A DNA stretch of 64,000 nt from Pontibacillus chungwhensis (GCF_030166655.1 NZ_CP126446.1:1178001-1242000), one strand, 5' to 3'. Numbered from the stretch's first letter, positions 43,547 through 51,763 are shown. A program made the numbers and translations. Notes: a model not told the origin generated them from the letters alone.

Positions 43547-43990
43547 ATGATGAAAATTATTAGAGATACAGGTAAAAGTTTTGATTTAGAAAATTTTCTT
43601 ACAAAGCCTTTAGTAGCGCATTTATCAACAGTGGTGGAGGATGAACCGAGAGATTCACCAGTTTGGTTTTATTGGAAAGATAATAAAATTTGGATAATAG
43701 GTACAGCTTCAGATACATTCCCAGATCGAATAAAGGAAAATCCAAAATGTGCGATTGGAATAGTAGATTACAATCAGCACAGTGGCCTTTTTTTACATGC
43801 AGGATTTAGAGGTACAGCAACGGTAAAGCCTTTTGATCAGATCATAGCTAACCAGTTAATTTCTCGTTACTTAGGTGTTGAAATAGAAGAATGGGATCCA
43901 CGTTTTAAAAACTTAGATGATCGTAATGTTTTAATATGCTTTACGCCTGAAACAGTCGTAGTTCGTGACCAATCATTTTGTCTTTCCTAA
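43547..43990 (+). CDS. Pyridoxamine 5'-phosphate oxidase-like flavin-binding protein
   Basis: This 147-aa split-barrel protein of the PNPOx-like superfamily has 'LAFL'-like opening 'FLTKPLVAHLSTVVEDEPRDSPVWFYWKDNKIWI'. 'TFPDRIKENPKCAIGIVDYN' and 'GFRGTATVKPFDQIIA' follow. Relatives bind FMN or F420 and reduce small molecules; some split haem. CAGGAGGTT precedes two adjacent ATGs, and 43550 is an equally good start. Substrate unknown. Confidence 0.8.
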   Translation: MMKIIRDTGKSFDLENFLTKPLVAHLSTVVEDEPRDSPVWFYWKDNKIWIIGTASDTFPDRIKENPKCAIGIVDYNQHSGLFLHAGFRGTATVKPFDQIIANQLISRYLGVEIEEWDPRFKNLDDRNVLICFTPETVVVRDQSFCLS

Positions 43991-44200
43991 ATGACCAGAA
44001 AATGTAGTTGTTCAAAGGAAGCGTTGTTTTTTGTATCAATGAACCTTCCCCTGTGGTGCTTACTGTCAATGGAGTAACTGTTATCATATGATATAATATA
44101 AGCAAGAATAACGATGAATTAGCTGGTGAAAATAAAATAATTGAATGGCCAAATGAAATTATAAGGTATTGAATCCATTAGAGGTAAGGGGGGCGATTTT

Positions 44201-44458
44201 ATGAAAAAAATAGGTGCTGAGGCTGCAAAGGTATTGGAAGAAATTTTCGAAGATAAAGATCAATCCTTTGAACTAAATGGACAAAAATATAAAATAGTGG
44301 CTATTGATCATAAAGATAATGAAACAACTGTAGCTGAAGATGTAGAAAAAGACCAAAAGCTAAAACGAAAATTACTACAGGCTAAAAAGGATATTAAAGA
44401 AGGTAATTCCTATACTTCGGAAGAAATGAGAGAAATGATACGGAGAGGCCAAGTATAA
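44201..44458 (+). CDS. Antitoxin of a type II toxin-antitoxin pair
   Basis: The 85-aa protein, rich in acidic residues, has an N-terminal fold-like part ('KVLEEIFEDKDQSFELNGQKYKIV') and a charged helical tail ('LKRKLLQAKKDIKEGNSYTSEEMREMI') of the kind that wraps a RelE-type toxin. A strong AGGTAAGGGGGGCG site precedes the ATG. Its stop codon abuts the start of the toxin gene. The antitoxin call rests on this context; the family itself is not recognised. Confidence 0.7.
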   Translation: MKKIGAEAAKVLEEIFEDKDQSFELNGQKYKIVAIDHKDNETTVAEDVEKDQKLKRKLLQAKKDIKEGNSYTSEEMREMIRRGQV

Positions 44459-44734
44459 ATGAGGTTTATTTGGCTGGAGTCCACAAAGGAAGCATTCGAG
44501 AATATTAAGAGTGAGCACTATTCTTATAATGAAACCATTGAATACAAGTTAACTTTATTAGAACGTATTGAGAAGAAAATTATAACGGTTGGAACTAGTA
44601 TGAGAGCAGATAAACCTGAATGGAAAGGAAGTCATAAAATACATGTAGATAGATTTATTATTTACTACTCCTTTTCTGATGACAATCAAACTTGTTTTTT
44701 AGAATATTTTAAGCACTCTAGTCAACATTATTGA
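44459..44734 (+). CDS. RelE/ParE-family toxin
   Basis: This 91-aa toxin has the RelE/ParE fold pattern: an N-terminal strand and two helices ('IWLESTKEAFENIKSEH', 'ETIEYKLTLLERIEKKI'), then 'MRADKPEWKGSHKIHVDRFIIYYSFSDDNQTCFLEYFKHSSQHY', ending with the strands that carry catalytic residues. RelE-like toxins cut mRNA on the ribosome; ParE-like ones act on gyrase. Which applies here cannot be told. The start abuts the antitoxin stop with no space. Confidence 0.8.
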   Translation: MRFIWLESTKEAFENIKSEHYSYNETIEYKLTLLERIEKKIITVGTSMRADKPEWKGSHKIHVDRFIIYYSFSDDNQTCFLEYFKHSSQHY

Positions 44735-44887
44735 GCTATCCTTTAGATAAATAGGGATGGCATTTTTTTGTATATAATCTAGTGCGTAAGGGGCGGGTTC
44801 ACTGGAACTTTTATTCATGTGCCAAGGGCCCTATCCCTGTGGTACTTTACGAAATAATTTAAATATCTTAAATGGGGGAAGAAAAGA

Positions 44888-45517
44888 ATGAAACAACTTA
44901 TACGATTAATCTTGTTTTCTTCAATATTGTTGAGCTTGACTGGATGTAACTTCAGTAATGATTTTTCCAACGAGATTGATGAGGATAACCCTACTAAGAC
45001 TAAAGAGGATAACGAAATACCTGAAATTAAAACTTATAAGGGTGAAAAGTTAGATCTATTAGTGGTAGGAGATAAGCCGACTATAAGAGAACAGAAGAAA
45101 ATATCATTTACAACTATTGATGTTGAAAATTTAGCAAAAAAGAGCCTGGATCGTTATGATGCGGTTGTCATAATGCCTGAATATCTTTCTGAAGCAGCAG
45201 AAAAACGATATAACAAAATTTATAAACAAAACAAAATCCCATTTTTCTTTGTAGGTTCTAGAGCTGCACATATCCCTTTTGTTGATAATGGTGAAGTTAC
45301 ATACGAGACCTATGCTGATCGAGTAGATGAATCTCAAAATTATATTTCTGGTCTCCTTTATAAAGAAGACATCGAGAAAGGCTACTACGCTTATAAATAC
45401 CGTTATCAACACGATGGGGAGAATTACGTGAAAGATAATGTGAGCAGTATATATTCAAATGTATTTAGAACGATTGACAACATTAAGTCAAACCAACCTC
45501 TAAATCATCTTAATTGA
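44888..45517 (+). CDS. Lipoprotein of unknown function
   Basis: This 209-aa lipoprotein has signal peptide and lipobox LTGC (Cys about residue 20). An acidic spacer is followed by a Rossmann-like alpha/beta domain ('KLDLLVVGDKPTIREQ', 'SLDRYDAVVIMPEYLSEAA', 'KIPFFFVGSRAAHIPFV'). Beta strand plus loop patterns suggest a small receiver- or periplasmic-binding-like fold; no catalytic residues are evident. GGGGGAAGAAAAGA precedes the ATG. Confidence 0.65.
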   Translation: MKQLIRLILFSSILLSLTGCNFSNDFSNEIDEDNPTKTKEDNEIPEIKTYKGEKLDLLVVGDKPTIREQKKISFTTIDVENLAKKSLDRYDAVVIMPEYLSEAAEKRYNKIYKQNKIPFFFVGSRAAHIPFVDNGEVTYETYADRVDESQNYISGLLYKEDIEKGYYAYKYRYQHDGENYVKDNVSSIYSNVFRTIDNIKSNQPLNHLN

Positions 45518-45626
45518 GTGAGCTGTATGAGTGCTGTTTTCTTTTCACGAAGCCTAGAAGAGTCTCTTCAAAAGCCCAATATTAATAACATAATAAATTA
45601 AGATACACACTACCTGGAGTAATAAA

Positions 45627-45725
45627 GTGGAGTGGATAGTATTTGAAGAAGATCGCCATAAGAAGTATTCAACCGTACAAGAATTATATGATGCTTGGAC
45701 GTATGAATTACCACTATACCACTAG
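45627..45725 (+). CDS. Very short open frame, 32 aa (possible gene fragment)
   Basis: GTG-started frame of 32 codons ('MEWIVFEEDRHKKYSTVQ...') with TGGAGTAATAAA before it, ending 2 bp before a perfect terminator hairpin. The peptide reads like the C-terminal tail of a larger protein, so it may be a remnant rather than a gene. It lies between two lipoprotein or membrane genes. Confidence 0.35.
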   Translation: MEWIVFEEDRHKKYSTVQELYDAWTYELPLYH

Positions 45726-45726
45726 A

Positions 45727-45757
45727 TAAAAGGATGACTGAATTCAGTCATCCTTTA
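45727..45757. terminator. Perfect palindromic terminator
   Basis: AAAGGATGACTGAATTCAGTCATCCTTT is an uninterrupted palindrome starting 2 bp after the short frame. Confidence 0.8.
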
Positions 45758-45844
45758 AATGTTTGAAGACATGTATGTATTTAAAGGTGAACGCTTAGCG
45801 TTTATATGCTTATAATTCTATTATTTGTTTGGAAGGTGTATATT

Positions 45845-46111
45845 TTGAAGAATGAAGACGATCGTTTTCTGGGGAAGTGGGCTGTTCAAAGAAGAAAAGG
45901 CAAACAGTCTTATATGGCAACAAGGAGCTTATTATTCACGCTATTTTATTTAACAATATTCCTTTTATCTTTTGATCATTATCTAGAACCTACAACTCCT
46001 ATAGGAGAATGGGTATTAACAGGTGTCTGGTACCTTTTAGTTGCGTTCTTCCTTGGTACGTTTACTGCAAACCTAAGATGGAACCTAAATGAAAAGAAAT
46101 ACAAAAAGTGA
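45845..46111 (+). CDS. Three-span small membrane protein
   Basis: The 88-aa form from TTG 45845 has GGAAGGTG 6 bp upstream; the longer in-frame ATG at 45806 lacks a site. The N-terminus is charged ('KNEDDRFLGKWAVQRRKGKQ'). Spans lie at about residues 29-45 and 56-78. No family recognised. Confidence 0.6.
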   Translation: MKNEDDRFLGKWAVQRRKGKQSYMATRSLLFTLFYLTIFLLSFDHYLEPTTPIGEWVLTGVWYLLVAFFLGTFTANLRWNLNEKKYKK

Positions 46112-46156
46112 ACTGAACTACCATAGGGACGGGTTTACTGGAACTTCTATTCCCTA

Positions 46157-46226
46157 TTGGTTCATTTAATCGAAAAAAGGTAAGAGATCCTATGTATCTC
46201 TTACCTTTTTCTTGTTATAGCAAGGG
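46157..46226 (+). repeat. Hairpin-bearing dispersed repeat, copy 1 (partial)
   Basis: The unit starts TTGGTTCATTTAATCG and contains GGTAAGAGATCC / GTATCTCTTACC, a terminator-like hairpin followed by TTTTTC. Related copies at 55995-56096 and 60446-60577 have longer 5' parts. The rest of 46227-46492 is AT-rich and holds no gene I can support. Confidence 0.6.
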
Positions 46227-46492
46227 GGAAGGTCCTGCTAATAGAAATTTGTTCTTATAAGGTGCGTTAATGCAATAAGCCAATATACCAAACAGAACGT
46301 CCATAATATTGGAGGTTCTGTTTTTTTATAATCTTTAACATTCAGCTTTAACAGAGCCCTAATTACAGAATGAACTGTTCAATTTAATTACTGAATTTTC
46401 AATCAAATAAATGGGATTTAATGTTAAAATGAGTTGGGAAGTTTTAAGTTTTATGCAAACAGGACAGTTGTACTAAATGAAGTTTATTGGAG

Positions 46493-46639
46493 GAAACATC
46501 AGAGGTTCGATGGGTAAAAAGAGAGAATGTACTAGATTTTATTTCAGCGCCAGCAATTCGAACCAGGTTTAAAGCTTATTTGGACTTTGAAGTAAGAGAC
46601 AATTATATGGAGTACGGGACTAAACCTGAATTTGAATGA
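46493..46639 (+). pseudogene. C-terminal remnant of a NUDIX hydrolase gene
   Basis: The frame reads 'ETSEVRWVKRENVLDFI', 'APAIRTRFKAYL' and 'YMEYGTKPEFE' and then stops. This matches the C-terminal end of NUDIX hydrolases of bacilli (the E-x-x-x-RWV loop after the Nudix box). The Nudix box itself and the N-terminal half are gone. It is a decayed gene, not translated as such. Confidence 0.55.
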
Positions 46640-46758
46640 AAGGGGAGAATGACGGTATAGATATCCTTTACTATGGTAAATTACTACGTAAAAAGGAGAG
46701 GATTTCTCATAAGGAAATAGGAGTTACTATAATCAAGTTTTTGGAGGGGGGAGATCAT

Positions 46759-47367
46759 ATGCAGAGATTTTTGATAAGTATTGGGTTTCTTATTATTATG
46801 TCTTCATTAGTTGGTTGTACCAATGATGAAAACCAAGAACAACTAGAATTTTCTGTGAAGACCAATTGGGGAAATAAAATGTTACATGAGCGAAATTTCT
46901 ATCAAATAATTATAAAAGAATTGTCTTCAGAAGATGTGGATAGAAGTTATTTAAAAGGTGTGGGTGCTAATCAAAGGGATTTTTATAATATAAGCCAACG
47001 AGACGATAAGAATTCAATCCAAAATATAATGGACCAATATTATGAGGAAAAAGAGATAAATAGAATTATTGAGGTTCTTAAAAAAGCAGAAGATACTTCA
47101 TCTGCTTTAGCACAACATTTGGAGAACGGAGATACATCTGTCCTATTCCATAACAAGCAATTTCTCAGCTCATTGGATGTTCTTATAAAAGAGTATGTAG
47201 ATGGTAAGGATGCTGTTGTTTCGACCGAAGATTTAACTTTAATTAATATCATAAAATACCCGAAAGATATGTCTGAGAATTATTCATCAAATGAAATATT
47301 GAACTTACTGATAAATATTGAAGATCATTTAGAGTTACTTTCTCAAGAAATAGTAAATGTGAAATGA
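46759..47367 (+). CDS. Lipoprotein of unknown function
   Basis: This 203-aa lipoprotein has ATG 46759 behind GGAGGGGGGAGATC; the upstream in-frame ATG at 46636 has no site and overlaps the NUDIX remnant. Lipobox LVGC (Cys about residue 21). The mature part is helical and acidic ('EKEINRIIEVLKKAEDTSSALAQHL'). No family recognised. Confidence 0.65.
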   Translation: MQRFLISIGFLIIMSSLVGCTNDENQEQLEFSVKTNWGNKMLHERNFYQIIIKELSSEDVDRSYLKGVGANQRDFYNISQRDDKNSIQNIMDQYYEEKEINRIIEVLKKAEDTSSALAQHLENGDTSVLFHNKQFLSSLDVLIKEYVDGKDAVVSTEDLTLINIIKYPKDMSENYSSNEILNLLINIEDHLELLSQEIVNVK

Positions 47368-47387
47368 ATGGGCTGATTTTAAAATAT

Positions 47388-47430
47388 AGGGGCAATTGGT
47401 GAACAAGGGCAATTGTTTCTTTTATTACCG
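47388..47430 (+). repeat. 3'-flanking small-gene repeat, copy F
   Basis: AGGGGCAATTGGTGAACAAG, GGCAATTG and TTTATTACCGAAA follow the lipoprotein stop by 20 bp. Block order is as in copies C and I. Confidence 0.55.
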
Positions 47431-47449
47431 AAACAGAAAGGAGGATTAA

Positions 47450-48058
47450 ATGGCACAATCAAAAGTTCATTCAAAAATCTTTTTATGGTTATCCATTATA
47501 AGCAGTCTCTTCTTCATAACTCTGAAATTTTTCCAATGGAAGCTTGTTGAGATGTTTACAGTCTTTGTTATGCCTTTTGTATGGTTATTCTTGTACATAT
47601 TCTTTTTAGTTGTTTTTATCCTGTCAATCATTCGGCTATTTAAGAAGAAGGAATGGAAGCCACTTTTTATACAGGCAATTACTATCGTTTTACTCCTTTT
47701 TATTCCGTTCAATCAAGTCGCATTAAACGTAGATTTCAAACTTAACAAATCGGAAAGAAACGAAGTAATTTCGAAAATTCAGGATGGAACTTATAAACCA
47801 AACGTTTCCCACAATAACTCCCTCATACATTTACCAGACGACTATACTGATCTATCGAAGGGCGGAGGAGACATAATAGTTGAAAAAGATGGGGAAGATT
47901 ACTCGATTTTATTCTTTACTTTCCGAGGAGTGTTAGATAACTTTTCTGGTTTTGTCTTTTCACCAAACGATAAAAAGCCACACGCACATTTATTTGGGGG
48001 AGACTTCAAAGAAGTAGTGAAAATGGAGGAGAATTGGTATTTCGTTTCTTCTTCTTAA
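47450..48058 (+). CDS. Membrane protein with extracytoplasmic C-terminal domain
   Basis: The 202-aa protein has three hydrophobic spans (about residues 12-28, 36-62 and 73-93) followed by a soluble domain ('NEVISKIQDGTYKPNVSHNN', 'GGGDIIVEKDGEDYSILFFTFRG', 'HAHLFGGDFKEVVKMEENWYFV'). The ATG is preceded by AAAGGAGGATTAA. I have seen this arrangement in bacilli as an unnamed family. Function unknown. Confidence 0.65.
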   Translation: MAQSKVHSKIFLWLSIISSLFFITLKFFQWKLVEMFTVFVMPFVWLFLYIFFLVVFILSIIRLFKKKEWKPLFIQAITIVLLLFIPFNQVALNVDFKLNKSERNEVISKIQDGTYKPNVSHNNSLIHLPDDYTDLSKGGGDIIVEKDGEDYSILFFTFRGVLDNFSGFVFSPNDKKPHAHLFGGDFKEVVKMEENWYFVSSS

Positions 48059-48109
48059 GATACTGAGTACTTTTGTTCAATACGCGTTTTGCAGAGGGAG
48101 GGGGATAGG

Positions 48110-48706
48110 ATGATTGAAGAAATCATTAATAATTGGAATAGCTATTGTACAGAAGAGAATTTTATAGGGATCGGTTCTACGCGAAAAGTATATAAAGTAT
48201 CTGGTTATGTAGTCAAAATAAACTTGCATCCTATTGGTAATAGTCAGTCTAAAAACGAGTTAGAGATTTTTAATGCGATGATGGATAAAGGGCTGCACCA
48301 CCTATTTGCTCAGACGTATTATGTAGATGAGTGTATCTCTATTCAGAAATATTATGAGCCATTAGAAATGAAGGGTAACCAAACGTTTGAAATTGATCGG
48401 AGTAGAGAAGAAGAACGGATCCCAAATCGATACCAAGAAGTTCTGACTCTTTTAGACCAGGAATTCGATAGTTTTGATCTAAAAGACAGCAGCAATTATG
48501 GTTTAAACAGTGAAGGGAAACTTGTTTTTATCGATTATGGGATGAATAAAACATTGTATGAGGAACAATGGGTGCCCTCAGCTGAGAATGGAATTCTACC
48601 ACAGATTGACTATGATTTTTGTACAGTTTGTGAGAGCAAAAAGGAATTACGTATGTACGGAGATCACGACAGGGATAAACGGTGTTATTCGTGTGGGAAG
48701 GAATAG
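48110..48706 (+). CDS. Kinase-like protein with C-terminal zinc ribbon
   Basis: This 198-aa protein has an N-terminal part resembling a protein-kinase N-lobe: glycine-rich loop 'IGIGSTRKVYKV' (about residues 18-29) and 'YVVKIN' with the candidate ATP-binding lysine. A short C-lobe has 'YGLNSEGKLVFIDYGM' (IDYG in place of DFG). It lacks an HRD-type loop. It ends in a zinc ribbon ('CTVCESKKELRMYG', then 'CYSC'). ATG 48110 follows GGGAGGGGGATAG. It could be an inactive kinase-like binding protein. Confidence 0.55.
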   Translation: MIEEIINNWNSYCTEENFIGIGSTRKVYKVSGYVVKINLHPIGNSQSKNELEIFNAMMDKGLHHLFAQTYYVDECISIQKYYEPLEMKGNQTFEIDRSREEERIPNRYQEVLTLLDQEFDSFDLKDSSNYGLNSEGKLVFIDYGMNKTLYEEQWVPSAENGILPQIDYDFCTVCESKKELRMYGDHDRDKRCYSCGKE

Positions 48707-48801
48707 GGAGAAGTTACTAACCAAACGGATGTAATTATGAAACAAGTAGTTGCTTCTTTCATAAATTGGACCGGTTGTTTAATAAGAAAGGAAGGGGAAT
48801 A

Positions 48802-48966
48802 TTGCGTTCTATTAAGTTAATGTTATTAGGTATAACGTTCATACTTGTCGCCATATATATATCACAAGTTGCTGCTTTTAGAACTGATGGTTGGGAGTTC
48901 GTTGTTTTAGTATTTGGTCTTATTTTTGTGATCATTGGCTTTTTTATAGACGGTGTTTTTAAATAA
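48802..48966 (+). CDS. Small two-span membrane protein with TTG start (paralogue of 51532)
   Basis: 54-aa protein. TTG 48802 follows GGAAGGGGAATA. 'LRSIKLMLLGITFILVAIYI' opens it and 'VVLVFGLIFVIIGFFIDGVF' closes it, two membrane spans with a short outer loop. The gene at 51532 encodes a close relative with the same TTG start and 'LRSVKWMLLGI' opening. A copy of the 3' repeat starts on the base after its stop. Confidence 0.6.
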   Translation: MRSIKLMLLGITFILVAIYISQVAAFRTDGWEFVVLVFGLIFVIIGFFIDGVFK

Positions 48967-49013
48967 CGGGGGCGAATGGTGCACAAGAGCAGGGTCTTCT
49001 TAATTTACTTACC
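48967..49013 (+). repeat. 3'-flanking small-gene repeat, copy G
   Basis: CGGGGGCGAATGGTGCACAA, GAGCAGGG and TTACTTACC start on the first base after the stop of the small membrane gene. Same block order as the other copies. Confidence 0.55.
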
Positions 49014-49095
49014 AGGATCGGCGAATCGAGTAGTTACATTAAAGATACATAAGGAAGCTGACATGAAATATTAAACAAGGTGAAGGGGATTGATT

Positions 49096-49500
49096 ATGGA
49101 GGATTGTTTGTTTTGTATTCCGAGTTTGGAACCAACCCAAAACATAGTGATGGATAATGAGTATTGTATGTTTTTACAGTTAGCACAAGCTCAAATAAAG
49201 GGGAAACAGCTTGAAGGTGCAGGGTTAATTGTCCCTAGAGAACACAGGGAAACGGCATTTGATTTAACATATGAGGAGTGGAGTGCAACTTACAGCCTGC
49301 TTCAAGATGTTAAAGAATACTTAGATGAAAACTATGGACCACAAGGCTATAACCTGGGCTGGAACTGCGGGGAAGTTGGCGGGCAGCATATTTTCCATGC
49401 CCATTTTCACGTGATACCGAGATATTCAGATGAACCAATGGCCGGCAAAGGGATTAGGTCTTTGTTTAAGGGTTCAGAAAATAATAGAAAAAGTAGGTAA
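49096..49500 (+). CDS. HIT family hydrolase
   Basis: This 134-aa protein belongs to the HIT nucleotide-binding family, which hydrolyses or transfers nucleoside monophosphates from dinucleotides and related compounds. The histidine-triad motif is 'HAHFHVIPR' (H-x-H-x-H). An early 'CLFC' pair is typical of Fhit/HinT-like members. ATG 49096 is preceded by AGGTGAAGGGG; TTG 49090 is also in frame. Confidence 0.88.
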   Translation: MEDCLFCIPSLEPTQNIVMDNEYCMFLQLAQAQIKGKQLEGAGLIVPREHRETAFDLTYEEWSATYSLLQDVKEYLDENYGPQGYNLGWNCGEVGGQHIFHAHFHVIPRYSDEPMAGKGIRSLFKGSENNRKSR

Positions 49501-49568
49501 ACTACCAGTCGCAATAAAGTAAGAAGGGAAGTTCTTGTTTTTTGCGATTGTAGAAGGGAAGAATCATT

Positions 49569-50510
49569 TTGCTAAATAAGATACACGAAGTACTTAGCGG
49601 GCTCTATCCAGTGGAAATAAATAAAGTTGAGGCAGTAACAGATGAGATGTTTCGATGCACGAGTGCAGAAGAGGAGTACTTTGCAAGGATTACAAATTAT
49701 AAAAGTTATGATGAACAATTAGAAGAGGTTCACTATACAAACTTCTTATTTAACGAAGGGTTGGGTGTGTCTCAAGCAATACCTTCTATTAATGGTAGAG
49801 CGGTAGAAAAGGTGATTCTTGAAGGTCGTGAAATCTTTACGGTTCTTTATAAATCTGCACCTGGGGCTCACTTACCAAAGGAAAACTGGAATACAGATGT
49901 TTTAAAAGAGGTAGGGCGGCAAATTGGGAAAATGCATCGATTGTCAAAAAAATATGAAGAAGTCCATCAAATCCGATCGATCAAGGATTGGCATGAAAAC
50001 GAGGAATATGCCTTTTTAAAATATATCCCTGTAGAGGAATCTATTATTAGAGATATAGCGGATGAGGTACGATCCTCGATCAAGAAAATCCCTAGAGACC
50101 CTTCGAATTATGGGTTAATACACGGTGATATATGGTTAGAGAATATACTCGTTGATGAAGACCTGAATTTGACGATGGTTGATTTTCAAGATTGTGAGAA
50201 GCATTTTTATATTTTTGATTTGGCAGTCCCCCTTTACAGTGCGCTTGAGTATTCGTTTATAGGTGGGGGGAACATAATTGAATATGGAAATCGTATTACG
50301 GGAGCCATGATCGAAGGATACGAAGAGGAACATTCACTCTCTCCAGAAATGGTAGAAAAACTTCCGCTATTTATGAAACTAAAAGAGATATTTGAATACA
50401 GTTTAATGCACATGTACTGGGATAAGGATCACCTAACTGAAGAACAGGTAAGAATAATGAATCATGTTAGAATGAGGATTGAAGGCAATCATTCCATACT
50501 TAATACATAA
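49569..50510 (+). CDS. Aminoglycoside-phosphotransferase-fold kinase (APH family)
   Basis: This 313-aa kinase-fold protein starts at TTG 49569 behind GGGAAGAATCA. It has the APH catalytic loop 'YGLIHGDIWLENILV' (about residues 182-196) and the metal-binding 'MVDFQDC' (about 205-211). 'YFARITN' carries the N-lobe lysine-equivalent region. Relatives phosphorylate choline, homoserine, thiamine or sugars. Substrate unknown; the single gene context gives no hint. Confidence 0.8.
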   Translation: MLNKIHEVLSGLYPVEINKVEAVTDEMFRCTSAEEEYFARITNYKSYDEQLEEVHYTNFLFNEGLGVSQAIPSINGRAVEKVILEGREIFTVLYKSAPGAHLPKENWNTDVLKEVGRQIGKMHRLSKKYEEVHQIRSIKDWHENEEYAFLKYIPVEESIIRDIADEVRSSIKKIPRDPSNYGLIHGDIWLENILVDEDLNLTMVDFQDCEKHFYIFDLAVPLYSALEYSFIGGGNIIEYGNRITGAMIEGYEEEHSLSPEMVEKLPLFMKLKEIFEYSLMHMYWDKDHLTEEQVRIMNHVRMRIEGNHSILNT

Positions 50511-50561
50511 CGAGTCTATTGTTGGACTTACGGCTGAATGAGGAGGAAAGGGGCCTATATT

Positions 50562-50738
50562 TTGTTTCAACAACTTCTGTTTGTGATCATAATTTCGGTT
50601 TTCACTATTTTGAGTTGGTTCGATTTTAGGAGAGATATGAAGAAGGCTCAAGGAGAACAGGAAATAAGGAATGTGTTTGTTCGCTTCTTTCTTGCGCTTA
50701 TTCTATTGATTCTATCTATTTTACTGTTAATTTTTTAG
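50562..50738 (+). CDS. Small two-span membrane protein
   Basis: Start uncertain: TTG 50562 fits the GGAGGAAAGGGG site, giving about 58 aa, but the in-frame ATG 50538 overlaps that site. Two hydrophobic spans lie around a basic loop ('WFDFRRDMKKAQGEQEIRN'), the second strongly hydrophobic ('LALILLILSILLLIF'). No family recognised. Confidence 0.55.
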   Translation: MFQQLLFVIIISVFTILSWFDFRRDMKKAQGEQEIRNVFVRFFLALILLILSILLLIF

Positions 50739-50792
50739 CTTAAACGGTGAACTCGAGGGTATTCGCTTTATTCACATTAGGAAAGAGGGATC

Positions 50793-50939
50793 ATGATGGG
50801 ATCGTATCCAGATGAAAGTTTGCGTAAGAAAGTTTTTAAGATCGCTTCAGCTATTCCTGACCTTTTAGGACAATTAGTCTTAATACCTCTCAAAATTTTA
50901 GGGAACCTACTAAAGCTTCTTTTGAATTTTATGCCTTAG
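50793..50939 (+). CDS. 48-aa amphipathic/hydrophobic small protein
   Basis: A short gene with AAAGAGGGA before two adjacent ATGs (50793 and 50796). The peptide has a basic first helix ('ESLRKKVFKIASAIPDLLGQ') and a hydrophobic tail ('LVLIPLKILGNLLKLLLNFM'), like small membrane-active peptides. It sits 14 bp before the next gene. Function unknown. Confidence 0.5.
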   Translation: MMGSYPDESLRKKVFKIASAIPDLLGQLVLIPLKILGNLLKLLLNFMP

Positions 50940-50953
50940 AAGGAGGAGAACCA

Positions 50954-51427
50954 ATGACAAATAACAATAATGACGAAAGTGGTGAGAAGTTAATCCCTTG
51001 GCAACCCACAACTGTTCTAAAAGGAGAACGGGGATTCGATTATACGATCGAAGAGGTGTTGCGCCACAATGATTATTTTAAGATCACGATAAAGGACCTT
51101 CATGGAAACGCCTTAGACATCCTATATGATGATCCAGATAATATTTGTCCTTTAGAATACTACGTATGGGGATTTATGTATCATACCGAACTAGGTTCTT
51201 TATCCAGGAGCTTTGAACAGGATGAAAATCAAACCATTAATAAAGACACCATTTGCTTATATAAGGTGGAGCATTCGGATTTTATTAAAGAGTTTAATCA
51301 TAACCCTGTAGCAAATAAAGAATTATATCCCACTCTTGAACATCATTTATTTATGACGGGGGATGAAATGGTTGAGGTTCTATCGAATTATGAACCTAGG
51401 TTTGTTGAGAGAAAGGGGGAAGATTAG
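50954..51427 (+). CDS. Soluble hypothetical protein
   Basis: This 157-aa acidic protein has ATG behind GAAGGAGGAGAACC. No signal or membrane span. Segments such as 'RGFDYTIEEVLRHNDYFKITI', 'DILYDDPDNICPLEYYVWGF' and 'LEHHLFMTGDEMVEVLSNYEP' suggest an alpha/beta fold. I do not recognise the family; small immunity-like proteins of bacilli look similar. Confidence 0.55.
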   Translation: MTNNNNDESGEKLIPWQPTTVLKGERGFDYTIEEVLRHNDYFKITIKDLHGNALDILYDDPDNICPLEYYVWGFMYHTELGSLSRSFEQDENQTINKDTICLYKVEHSDFIKEFNHNPVANKELYPTLEHHLFMTGDEMVEVLSNYEPRFVERKGED

Positions 51428-51531
51428 TTTGATATAGATTAAAATGTTGATCGCTAATACATAGGCATCAAATAGGAAGGTTAGACCTGTCACATAGTAA
51501 AAAATAGTTGAACAAGAAGAGAGGAATTGCA

Positions 51532-51711
51532 TTGCGTTCTGTGAAATGGATGTTATTAGGTATTGCAATCATGCTTGCAGGGAACTATATCCCCCACGAA
51601 TTTAGAAGTCGCGGATATGAGGTATTCATTTTAGTATTAGGTTTTATAATTGTGGTTATTGGCTTTTTCAAAAAAGACAAGAAGGAACTACAAAAAGGAT
51701 GCGATCGTTAA
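51532..51711 (+). CDS. Small two-span membrane protein with TTG start (paralogue of 48802)
   Basis: 59-aa protein from TTG 51532 behind GAGAGGA (an in-frame TTG at 51508 is possible). 'LRSVKWMLLGIAIMLAGNYI' and 'ILVLGFIIVVIGFFKKD' parallel the gene at 48802. Repeat copy H overlaps the last four codons and the stop, so the repeat has become part of the coding sequence. Confidence 0.6.
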   Translation: MRSVKWMLLGIAIMLAGNYIPHEFRSRGYEVFILVLGFIIVVIGFFKKDKKELQKGCDR

Positions 51712-51742
51712 ACATGAATAAACGCCTCTTCTATTAATGGAG
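51697..51742 (+). repeat. 3'-flanking small-gene repeat, copy H (overlaps a stop codon)
   Basis: GGATGCGATCGTTAAACATG and CCTCTTCTATTAATGG match the family. The copy supplies the last codons of the preceding small gene. Confidence 0.5.
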
Positions 51743-51763
51743 TATTTACTAGAAGAAATAGCA

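Noticed and set aside
46636-46758. An N-terminal extension of the lipoprotein at 46759
   Set aside because: The added 41 residues have no ribosome binding site, overlap the NUDIX remnant, and would bury the signal peptide.
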